This document shows, in pieces, positions 36,801-48,800 of a stretch of 64,000 bases of DNA. A program made the translations under genes and the position numbers. The notes under the pieces are model-generated. The model was not told where the DNA came from and did no database searches. It saw only the letters and a program-made list of their open reading frames with translations. Positions within the stretch are counted from its first letter, which is position 1, and each line of letters opens with the position of its first letter. The stretch comes from Siderastrea radians (lineage: Eukaryota > Cnidaria > Anthozoa > Scleractinia > Rhizangiidae). The stretch covers positions 6,999,537 through 7,063,536 of the forward strand of contig OZ024894.1 in assembly GCA_964017195.1 (NCBI GenBank), given 5' to 3'.

Positions 36801-39800
36801 ATGGCTGACCGAAACTTTGTTGGTGCGAGGTTACGGGTCGCTACAAGCGATGGAAACTACGAGGGAACAGTCCACAGTATTGACACAGAAAAGAGAAAGC
36901 TTACATTAACTAAAGGTGAGCAATTGGTCCCATTTAAGCGACAGCTATTCCTGTATTTCGCCTCCCTTCTTCAAAGCGTGGTGGAATCGAGCGTGACGAT
37001 AGTAAACATGCTCGCCTGGCAAAGTCATCTTTATAGAGATTTGGCTATCCCGACGCTAGCTTTGTATTGCTTTGTTCATTTCTACCCTTAAAGCAATCAC
37101 TGCTAAGATTAACAATGTTTTTGACGAGAAAAACAGATTTTTGAGAAAAACAAATTTTAACCAGAAAAACAGATTTCACAGATTTCTTGTTACAAAACAC
37201 AGCACTGCTGTAGCTTACTGGAAAGTACTGCTTTAGTGGGAAACGCATTTCATTTACAGTGTTTGACTCCGATAGTTAAGTTATCCTCTTAGATTAAAAT
37301 ATTGCGCTCTTGTCCAAGGATATGAGGAAAAAATTAAAAGAAGTTTGATAATTTGCATTTGAACGGTATCACTTTAATTGACCAGGGTGCGTTGAATTTT
37401 TTCAAGGAATAAGCTTAATAGAGAGTGCTGTTTGTGTGTAGAGTAACATGTGCTCTACTGTTTTGTATCAACTCTATTGCATGATCAACTCTTTCAATGT
37501 AAAAAAAAAAATTCATTTGAAGTCTTCCAAGCATTGCGTAAACACCCCCTATCTTGCTGGACAACAAAAACCAGTTCAAATGATTCAATTTGACAATAAT
37601 TCAATTTTTTGTGAGCCCCTGAGACCAGCATCTCATGCAGGGCCCAGGTTTTCAAAGTCGAGTTTAATAAGCTAACCTAGGAATAGCGTCAATTTTGCAT
37701 TCACTTGTTTAGCTTAATGACATGGACTCCTGTAAATTATTTTCACTTTGCACTTTGTGACCAGCTTTCAGATTATCATGTAAAATATGTTCCAGAAATG
37801 CTTTTAAACAAGGCAAACAGAAAAAGCCAGGAAAAAGCTACCCAGTATTTTTAAGGTGCAAAGTCTTGAGGATAATTTTTCGGCTCTGCGGGAATTGGGG
37901 TGAATTCTTACCCAGGATATCACATGAGTGCCAGCCATGTTCAACCACACAGTCAATCTCATACCCAGAGTTCTGTGGTTTCTTGATTAGAGAGCTCAAG
38001 TGGTTGCCAGGAAAGACTCTGGCATAGAGAGAAAAATATAACTTTTTTGATAGGCTACATGTATTTACTGTAACAATGAAAGGATTATGTGCTCTAAGAA
38101 CTGCAAGTAAAAATTCCACTACCCCAGAGTTCATCGTGGTGTCCTCCCACTGACCTGTGGACTCTGAGTACAAGATTAGCGTCTCGAGGGTAAATTTGCA
38201 ATTAAGTCTGTCTCTGGCCGATGAAGGTGTTTGCCTAATAATAGGAGTTGGAGCTCTTGGACTATGAGAGAGAAGTGTACTTGCCCGTGATTAATGGGTT
38301 TTAGTGAACAACAAATTTGATAACATCTTTGTTATGGTCAATAATGGTAAATGTGCTTTTATTGTTGTATATGTTTCCATCTCTATAGTGGTTTTCTGCA
38401 ACACAGGGAGCAAGCTTCATGGGTTTCATCACTTTTTTGGCCATGAGCTCAATAATTGTAAGTAAAAGCTCTGTAACAGTTTATAGACAGATCACCTTCT
38501 TTGCTTCTTTCTTATCCTTTATATAACTGTTACATTAAAATGCATTTACAGTCTTACCGCTGTTGGATGCCTAAACTTCATAGCTAGGATTGTAGAGGTT
38601 GTTGTAGGTTGAAGTGCTGGCATGGTTACATCATTTGTGCAATTTTTTTCCCAGAGATTTTTTTTTGAGGTGGTGGGGGGTGGGGGGTGGGGGAGCATAC
38701 GACCTTGATCTTTGCAAAAAGACAGTTTTGTTTAGTTTCACTCCATTTCAAGTAAAGTAGATGTCTACTGGTTACCAGTAAGGTCTTCCCCGGCAGTCCA
38801 CACTGGGTATTTTCCTGTAAACAAAATTTACCACAAAAAAGAACAATGTTTTACTGCATAAATCTAAGCTGTATGCCAAAAAGGGAAATGTGAGCCTGTT
38901 GCCAGGCCTTTATTGAAAGCCTGGGTATGGGGTTTTGCCAGCCACTGGTCAGCAAACACAGTTATATATTAAATTATTGTCATTTTGTTTACTGGAACAG
39001 AAGGTCATTTTAGCTTGTGATAAGCTATGTTTAATGAATGACTTTTCTTGCTCTTTGGTAGTGGAGTTACTTGATGAACCAAATAACAGTGGTGCAAGCA
39101 ATCAGCAAACAGAGTGAGTACATGTTATTTCACATCTCACATCACATTACAGTCTAACTGTTGAGTGTTATTGAGTGCCAGAGCTGGAGGTGAGTGTCTG
39201 ATGGAAGGTTATTGGTAACAACCAGTCTCTAGAGATACAGATGTTAAGATGACAATGGTGTGGCAGCAGTAAAACAAACAGAAGGATAACGAGAAACTGT
39301 TTGTTACTGTCCACCAATGTGGCAGCAATAATGTTTCTCAGTCCATGCTTAAACCCTAAGGTGGTAATTAGATGAGACTGGTACAGACTGAGACTGACCC
39401 AAATTCAGATTGGTTCTTATGCAAGTGTTTGTTTCTGATTACTTGACACCTGTTTAACCCCTTCCCTACCAAGGACGTATATATACGTCCTCCCTAGTGT
39501 CACTCAACGACCAAGGACGTATATATGTTGTAGTTCAATTTTTTCCTTTGGTACAATTTTTTCTGAACTGGTACAGAATATATTGAACTGTTTCAAAATA
39601 TTTTAAACCAGTCCCATTTATCTAACATTCTAAAAAGGGATTTAATTTATTTGGGGTGTGGATAAAAAAAAGGGGCATGGTATTTTTTGGGGGGATGATT
39701 AATTATTAAAAAAAATTTAATAAAAAGAAAGTTTTAAAGCAAAAAGTCTCATTCCTGCTTGAATTACTTTTTCCCTATGCTTGCCTCATTTCCCTCTCCT

Positions 39801-42800
39801 TCCTCCTACCCTTCCATTGTACTTACCTCAGATTACCTTCTCAGAAGCCACACACCATGGTACATTCCTTTTTTTTTCTTTTTTTTACACCGTACCTACT
39901 AGGATTTGAACCACGTACCTTTGGATATTACTAACTTACCAGTCCGTCATCTTATCCATTGCGCCACCACTGATTTCGTTGGAAAATCACATTTAAATTG
40001 CATTAAAATTCTTGCTGCAGTCCCTAGGCTCCTCTCGTTGCACCTAATTATGCACACATGCGCAGAACTTACCAATTCAGACTTCGCTGAAATTAACATC
40101 CCTTCAACCCTTCAAACAATCATGGAGTGTGTGTCAAAAGAAGCATTCTACAAAGAATTAGAGACCTATAAACAGAACCAGAAACGCAATTCTTCACAAA
40201 TAACTCTCTTCATTGAAGACGAATTTTATGACTCGGCCAAAGAGTTCCTAAAAAGCCAAGCTGAGAACGCTGTCAGCGACTCCAATACAAATCACGATAC
40301 GACGAAATTAACAAAGTGGCAAGCAACAACACTCAACAGGAAGAAATGGTCGTACTATCAAGGGAAAATCTTAACCACCGAGCAAAAGGTAGTTGTACCC
40401 AAGAGTCAACTATACGATGTTCTGACTTTGGCGCATCAAAGGACAGCACATATAGAGGCAGACAAATAACGTCAAAGTGGATTAACGAGAATTATTCTGA
40501 AGTGAATGTACGAGTTGTGAACCTATTTGTAAGTTTGTGCCAAATTCATCAAGAGCAGAAGACCATTACAAGCCACATTAAGATGGTAACCAAGCCACTT
40601 CAATCTCCAGAATTCCTGTCACTGATTGAAATCGATCTCATGGACTTTCAAAATACCCCCTGTGACTGCAAGAACGTGCATACTTGGGCGATGAACATAA
40701 TTGATCATCACACAAAGTTCGTGACAGTTGTGCCCTTACAACACAAAACAGCTGATGAAGTATTAAAAAGCTTCCGAGAGTACTGTTACACCTACGGATT
40801 TCCAAAGAAAATAATCACAGACAATGGAGGAGAGTTCCAAAACAAGAAGATGAAGATGTTTTGCAAGGATAACGGCATCCAGTTATCACATGGCGCACCT
40901 CGGACACCGACAACTCAAGGGCTAACTGAGAGAAGCAACCTATCTTGGAAACAAGACATGAGGTCACTGATAGTGAGCACAGCAGACAAAAACATCAACA
41001 AATGGTGCCAGTACACGAGAGAGGCCTCATACACCAGAAACATCTCATACCACCGAGCCATCAAAGTCTCCCCTTACGAAGCTGTATACGGAATAAAACC
41101 TCACAGGGAAAAGCTAAATGAACAGAGCAAAGAAAGCCAATCTGAACAAGAAGAAAACGATTTGGAAGAAAGCAATGAAAAAAGTTCACAACCACAACAA
41201 GATGAAGACCAACCAAGAAAACGACAAAAAATAATAGAAAACCAAACAAAATACAACGCAGCCATGGTGAACCAAACAAAGAGAAAGCAAGAGAAAAAAC
41301 AGCCCAAGTTCAAAGTAGCTGATATGGTGGCAGTAAAAATTGTCAAAGTCGACAAAACAAGCCCGCTGCACCCCAACATGTTACTGGGAAAAATAACCTC
41401 AATTGAAGAAAGTGGTTTTGTGCAAATAGTAACTCAGTATGGGAAAATAAACACTCTGATTTCTCCTTCACGATTATATCCCTGTTCAGCCACTACTGTG
41501 CAATTAAACTATTCAACTGAAATATCTTTCACAGCAGCCTGTAAAAAAGCAAGTGGGTTTTCATAGAAATAGTACTCCAAAATAATTTTAAAATGTTTAT
41601 TCTTCACAAAAAAAACAACAGATCATGATTATCTACAAAAAGACAACAATATGACAACATTATGAACAATTGTAACTTTATTGTAAAATGATTTAACTAC
41701 TTTACAGTAAATCACAAAATGACTACCATAAGATAATCACTACTTACAAATAATGCCAATGCAGAGACAGTATCAGAGAAAAGAGCAAGTTTATTCACAC
41801 AGAAGTCCTACATGAGCAGCCGAAAAATAAAGACAAAAGTGTTGATGTGTTTTAAATTGAAGCTCACTGGCAATCAGCTGTAACCCAAACTCTTCCCTAA
41901 CCCCAATCCTAACCCTAACCCTAACCCTAACCCTCACCCTAACCAACCCTAACCCCAACCCTAACCCTAACCCTAACCCTAACCCTTCCCTAACCCAGTT
42001 ACATGTACCCTTTCCATAACTGGAACCCTAACACTGTCCTTCCTTACCCTAACACTAACCCTAGGCTCAGGTTTATGAAAAGTAACAAGGGATGATTGTC
42101 AATGAAAGCTAACCACAGTAGAACTAAAGCTTATTCATGGCAGACAAGTGCTCCAAAAAATAAATTAATATTGTAAGTTAACAACAAACTGTACTATGAA
42201 ATTAAAAATTGGACTAGCACAAAATATTTTGTACCAGTTTAATATATTCTGTACTGGTACAAAAACAAATTGTACCAAAGTGCAAATTGAACTACAACAT
42301 ATATACGTCCTCGTCCAAATGGAATCGCTCAGAGTCCGGTCGTTCAATATTGCTTGAGTTCATTCACTCCGGTAGTTGAGGAAAGTCTGGCACTAATTTA
42401 TGAAGACCGCTGACCAGGTGTATCGCCCAAGAATATTTTTGTTTTCATTCGCAAGACTTTCAAAATGTCGGCTGTCCCTCGAAGCTCTTGTGGAAATTCT
42501 TGCCGATAGGGACTCGGACTTAAGTGATTTAGAGGAAGAAAGTGATTTTTACGAGCCAAGCGATCCTGAAGAGTCTTCAAAGGAAGAAATGTCCGACGAA
42601 AACGTCGAAGATTCGCCCGACAAATGCGAACGTGGAGAATCCAAGATGGCCGCCGGTTGGTGGGTGTACAAGGCCCCGGTAGGGAAGGGGTTAAGACTAC
42701 ATCGTAGCCTGGTATTGGCGGTTTGACTCATTCTTGGGGCTAAACCTACACAAATGAGTCAGATCAATTTGTGTCAGACTGGTATGGGCATTTTATTGCA

Positions 42801-45800
42801 TGTGATCGGGAAGCACTTGATACCAGTTTTAGGTTTAACCTCGTGGGATGAATTTTGCAACCATTCTCAAGTAATTAGAAACAAAGATTTGTGTGGTGAA
42901 TTATCTGAACTTGTGCCAGTCTGAGTTTGTTCCAGTCTCACACAATCAGTGGACACTTTTCAAACTGGTTGCATGTAAACTACTCCATGCAAGTCTAATT
43001 TTATACTGACCCGAGTTAGACCAGTCTCATGTAGACACCCTGTAAGTTCGAACGTTTATTTTTCAGAGAGAAGAAAGGTAGTAGTGTCAAAGAGGATGAA
43101 AGATTGCCTGAGAAAAATTCTGAATCTTCAAATTCTCATCACCCAAGAGCAACATCTCAGAAACCTGATGTTGGTTTTGGTCAGGGAAGAGGTCGAGGCA
43201 TCAGAAAAGCGTTTAAAGATGCTGGCATCGGGATCAATTCAAAGTTGGGAGTGAAGAAGGTGGCTGTTTCAAGCGGATCATTCTCAAGAGATGTCAGTGA
43301 TGAGGGTGGTAGCCTGCTTAAGAGGCATCCTATTGAAGCTGAGAAGTGTAAGTATGGAAAAGCTGATTACAAAATGCTCCACTTTCAAAGTTCCTTGAGT
43401 TAGGCTGACAAAAGTCATACACTCCTGGCTGGTCAATGGTTTTGTTAGCAGGCAGCATCTCCCCCAAACAGTGGCCTTACTGTTCTGAAAATGGCTGCCT
43501 ATGTTGGCAAGTAACACTTACTTTAACCCTTCAAGCTCCAAGATTAACATCCATATTCTCCTCACTATTCTGCTTATATTTCCTATGTTACTTGTTGGGA
43601 GAATTTGATTAAAAATCAAGGTAATTGATAATGGGTGATCATTTCCTTTATTCTCGTGACCTGTATGTTTGATCAAGTAGTAACGCTGTAAGGAGAAATT
43701 AAATGCTTGTCGCTATTGGGGCTTAAAGGGTTAAAAGTTATTGCAATCCCTGCCTAATGCTTTGCAATAATATTCTATTTCAACATACATGTATCATCTT
43801 AACTTTGACTTTATTCCAAACAACCAGTGAGAGCAAACAAATTTGAAAGCAAATTTAACATTCAATTGGAAATCCAGCTCTTTGGTCTTTGTTGTAATCT
43901 TCCCATCTGAGTCACCAATAATGAGCATTATAGCCATGCTGATAGTGGGCATTGCCCTTGAATAGAGCTACCATAAAACTGAAGAAAATTAATAGCCTGA
44001 GTGTTAGCAGTGGTGAACAGTTTTTTCAGCATTGTTAGGGCCAATTTAGATGGTACGATTTTTCTTTACGACTGTAGTATGCGACTTGCTCACGTCACGT
44101 CTATGACACAAATTGTGTCATCTAAATCAGATGTACAACATCTTCATGACAGTTGCACACAACATGAAAAATGTCGTAGGATTTTCAAACATGTTTTAAA
44201 GCCCTACGACAGTTGTAGACACAATCAAAATGTTCGAATGAAGAGTTGTATACGATCTTTGCTTGGCGTGAGCAGCGCGTGCTACAAAAGTCGCATACTA
44301 CAGTCATAAGGAAAAATTGTACTATCTAAATCGGCCCTTAGGCCTTACCAGCATGGCATAGCTAACACTCAGGCACAGGGTTCCCACAAAAGTAAATCAA
44401 GTGATAACAAAGTGTAACACATGTAGGAACTGTGTTTCTTTAGATCTATCTGATATGCTGTCTGATGATGATGAAAAAGAAAACATGAGTCCTGATGAAA
44501 TGCCCAAAACTGTTGTTATTGATGCTTTTGGAAAGTTGTTTGAGGAAGCGGTAAGAGATATCGTAACACACATATTGAAGAAGATCTATCATAAGATTAC
44601 ACATTGTAAAGAAGACATAATTGCAAACAATTTATTCACAACCAATTTATTTTGGCCCAATCATTAAAACAAATTCAGTCATTTTCTTATCACATGTTAG
44701 AATCCCCTTTAAAGACCCAGTTTTGCCCAGTATGCATTGCGCGCTGCGAGCATTGGCGGCCATTTTCTTGATGTTGAAAAATCCAAGCATTATTGTTGGT
44801 CTTTCCAATCCGCTTCCATCGGCCGTCTCATTGATTGTTCCTTGCTCTTAGGCATTCAGTCGAGTACTATAATTGTCAGGGAACATTTCTGACATTTTTT
44901 TTTGTTGATTTTGCTTAAGTTTTATCCGTAGTCTGGCAAAATATAATGTGATGTCTGTTAAAACATGTCGAATCCGACGCGAGGAAGACCGCGTTTAGCG
45001 GGTTCGGTCCGCCAGATAAAGCTTAGATCTTCTGTGTTTGTCCTGTGGAACGAAAGAAAGGTAGCACTTGGTTTTGAGGGAGCCACAAATAGTGAGTTTG
45101 CCGAATTTCTTCTTCATATACCGACGGATAGAACTTTACGGCCTGTGAGGTAAGCCCGAGTTTTTGATTGTTTGATTTGACAAGCGAATCATAACCTTCT
45201 TGTTTACGTGCTTTTCGAGTCTTTCAGCTTTAATCGTGATTGTTCTGACATTTTTTCGCAAACATTAATTTCAGCTGTGGAATTTTGGAACCAGGTGAAA
45301 ACAGAGAGATTTCTCGTGATCTAGACCCGTTGCTGTCTTCAACGCCTGTTCTTGTCGACTGCAAAGCGACGTCGTAATCCAGGAGCAAGTTCGAATTTGA
45401 CGTCAGTTAGAGTGGCGAAAAAACGGAGATTATCTCTTGAAAGCAGCCATAGTGAAAGCTTGTAAGTTTATATTCAGTGGTATTACTTTTTTCTGTTTAT
45501 AAGGTATGAAGTTTGTCACTTGTTAGCCCTCAATAATTATGTCCATAGCATGTAACACCCTCTGAGGGCGTAGGAAATTGCACTAAAAGCAGTATATTAT
45601 CTTAGATATGTCGATTCCTGCAGGTCTGGAAATATTCAAACCAAGCAAAATTTAAAGCAGAACATAGATCTATATACAACAGCCCAGCTCTCAGCTGGCT
45701 TGGTAGCACAGTTAGTTTGAGTGTTGCATTGGCGTCAGAGGGGTCATGGGGTTTGATTCCCGTTCAAGCCTTGTTTTTCTTCTACAACTTACTACTGGAA

Positions 45801-48800
45801 TGCATGAGGTAAATTGGCTACTGTAAAGAGATCGAAAGCTGACGGTTTGAGCATTAGCCCTTTGTCAGCTTCCCTCTGACGCAGGGCTAATGCACAAGAG
45901 ATCAGCTTTCAGTCTCTTTACAGTGGCCAATTTACCTTATCAACTCAGTTGATAAAATTAATCCAAAGTGTTGTGTTTCACTTCCCCACCAGTGCAGCAC
46001 CACAGTTTTTTAGAAACTGACCCCTTTGTTTACTACTGGGAAGGGCGTCCTCATTTCTTGTTTCAATTGTAGTCCATATATTGATTATTCCGTAATACAT
46101 TCTCATACAAAAGAGCATCTGTTTGCAGGTTCAGCTACCAAGATGTTTAGTGTATACCCTTTCCATGGCATCTAAAATACAAGTTCTATAAATGATCGTA
46201 ACAGTATGTGTTGTTGCTCATTAGCTTTCTCAACTGATATTGTGATTACTTTTTCATTTGCAGAAATGTTGTTACTGGATCAAGTTCCCACCTGAAGAGC
46301 TCAAGCACTAACAAGCAAGCCAGCCATCTTAATTTAGTTCCATCTGTAAACTCTGTCATGGGCAATCCTTACTCCTCATTCAGTGACAATCCAAACAGAT
46401 GAAAGTGATGGTGACAGTGATGATGATGACAACAGTGATGATAATGATGATGATGATGAGAGCAGGACAATGGATGCATTTGGAAATCCTTTTAAAGTTG
46501 GAGACAGGTAATGTAACAGACTCTTTTTATTTTGGTGCACCCTGATCTTATGCTTAGTAGGTAAATTTGTCCACAAATATTGTCAGTAGTCTATACTGAA
46601 GGTAACCAATGCAGTGTATGTTTTTGTTGATTTTGTTGAATTTGCCTTTTACACAGGTTGGATTCGGTTATTTGTAATGAAAGTGATGAAAGTAAAGATA
46701 GTGACAGGTAAACAGTATTTTCTTTTTTTATATGCTATAAATTATAACAATTTTGGACAGTCATTTATTCATTCCTTCAAGGGATGAAAGCTAACTTTTC
46801 AGAATTTTTTTGCTTGTTTTAGGTAATTCTAGTTGTCTATTTGATAAGTAATGTGGACCATCTCGGTTCTGTGCAGGAACTTCCTTATTGTATGTTGTCC
46901 GGTAGATATTTCACTGCTCTGCTGTCATAAGTAGCCAATAACTCAGCTGTTATGTCCAGCAGCTACAGCAACGATTAGTTTGAAGATGCAGTGTAACTGA
47001 AAGACAATAAATATCACGGTTTTTTTGTTGTTTTGTGACCATCTACTTTCCTTGTGGAGACAACCCTGTGTTGACAGTATTTGAATGACAGTGTTCAATT
47101 TTGTGAACTGATATTTTGTTCCAGTGATGGGGATTACTCTCTTTCTGATGCTGAGTGTGATGTAGTTGACATGAATATTTCCATAAGAGATGATGAAGCA
47201 ACACTTACTGTGGTGGAAGACCCTTATTTGTCAGCTAGTGACATAGTGCTCGGTATTGTGTTTGTACTCTTATGGAGCATGTGTCAAAAGTTGTTGTTGA
47301 CTTGGAGGTGATTGATAAGGTGATTGCTTCACTTTCAATGAAAAGATTACAAGAAACTGATTAAACTTTTCCAAGACACATTTTAGGGACTGGTCATTAG
47401 AGGTGGGGGGGGGGGGCTGGTGCAAGCAGGGGTAGGTCAATGATTATTATGCAGGAAAAAACGGGGGGCCACATAAATTTATGCACACATATTAGCTAGG
47501 GAGCTTTGTTATACAAAGGGGGGAAGGGTCAGCAATTAATGTGCTTCACAAAGGGGAGGGTCAGGAGAACTTGAACATGGCCTCCCTCCATATGCACCAG
47601 CCCTCCCTCCCCTCCCCCCCCCCCCATCTCTAAATAATGACCCGGCCCTTACACATTCAACTGATTGGCATTGTTGTCCTTTCAGAACACATGGGAAGGA
47701 GTGTTGCATCATGTATGTGGGGAACACACTTGGGCTGAGTCATGGTCCTCATGTTGAAGAAGAGACAACAAGAAAACCCTTGTTGAAGTCCTCAAAGGCA
47801 ATGGCTGCGCTACACAAGATCGTACTCAACCCAAAGTGGCTCAGCAACCTACATTTCTATGTTCGATTCCAGTGAGTATTGTCTGTTTTTTTTTTTTGCT
47901 TGTAAGCCATACAGTCTGCTTTACAGACAATTGATCAACACAGGCAGTTCCTTCCTATGGTATCCAGGGTTTGGCACTGTTCTCATATCTAATCTCTCTT
48001 TTTTCCAGGCATACTGGTGAACTAGAAAATTTCAACAACATGATGACAAAGTATGCACCAAAGAGGATGGCATTTGAGTATGTGTTATATCTAAGTGAGA
48101 TGTTGTACAATCACATAATTGATAATCAATTGTGCAGAGTGAAAACAACTTTTTATTTTTAATGGGTATCTTGTTGAATGTATTTCATTTTTTAGGCATA
48201 TTTTATTCTTGAAATCATTTTAAAGTTATTTTGTTGTACCTAATCAACTTTTTTTTTCTCCCCCACCACCACCTCCCCACTGTCTTAAATTGTTCTAACC
48301 CATATTTTTCATTCGCTTCCAGTTACTTCATTATAGGAGTACTCCTGAATGAACTTGACCACAACCACCTAATAATCACCTTCTTCCTTCTTACCCCCCC
48401 CCCCCCCCACCTCATCTCTCTGTAAAATAATTGTAACATCCCAAATTTTTCATTCACTTCCAGTTACCCATGCTGCATTATGAGAATCCTCCTGGCTGCC
48501 ATTGGCCATAACTTCCACCTTTTTCGAAAGCCCAAGCAAAGCCCAGGCAGGGAACTTGTGGCACACAGAAAGTATTCGAAACGGACCCAGCGGTACCACG
48601 CTGAGATAGTGAAGGAAGACAAGGCCTACACATACTTTCCATACATGGTGGCAAGGATGTTGGATACATGTAGAGGATCCCAAGGCAGTTTTTCAGCTCA
48701 CTCTGATCTAGACGATTTTAATCCCAAACAGATTGCCCCGACCCTCGCCATGAAGGCCCCGCCACCAGCCGAAGAGCTGATGAAAGCACCCTCTAGATTT

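Larger units (their letters stand above)
39526..42299 (+). mobile_element. Ginger-like cut-and-paste transposon with Gypsy-type integrase
   Basis: Terminal inverted repeats TGTTGTAGTTCAATTT.. and, in complement, the same at the right end (similarity continues about 70 bases, including TTTGGTACAATTT). Flanked by TATA on both sides, a 4-bp duplication inside the palindrome GGACGTATATATACGTCC. Contains an integrase gene of the Gypsy/KRBA2 type but no LTR, reverse transcriptase or gag, which is the Ginger arrangement. Inserted in the piggyBac-like element, so it is the younger event. Confidence 0.8.
39454..42694. mobile_element. piggyBac-like element containing a Ginger-like insertion
   Basis: Outer ends TTAACCCCTTCCCTACC and GGTAGGGAAGGGGTTAA, i.e. 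a TTAA target duplication plus ~13-bp TIRs as in piggyBac. The right part, about 42480-42660, reads as an acidic peptide (DSDLSDLEEESDFYEPSDPE) like the N terminus of piggyBac transposases, out of frame with the nearest ATG. No catalytic core remains, so this is a non-autonomous relic. A GGACGTATATATACGTCC palindrome near the left end (39475-39492) recurs at the insertion site of the inner element. Intron 3 of EXD1. Confidence 0.75.

Noticed and set aside
42400..42726. Acidic 108-codon ORF as a host gene
   Set aside because: Lies inside piggyBac-type TIRs and ends at the TTAA site; the acidic stretch fits the N terminus of a piggyBac transposase remnant.
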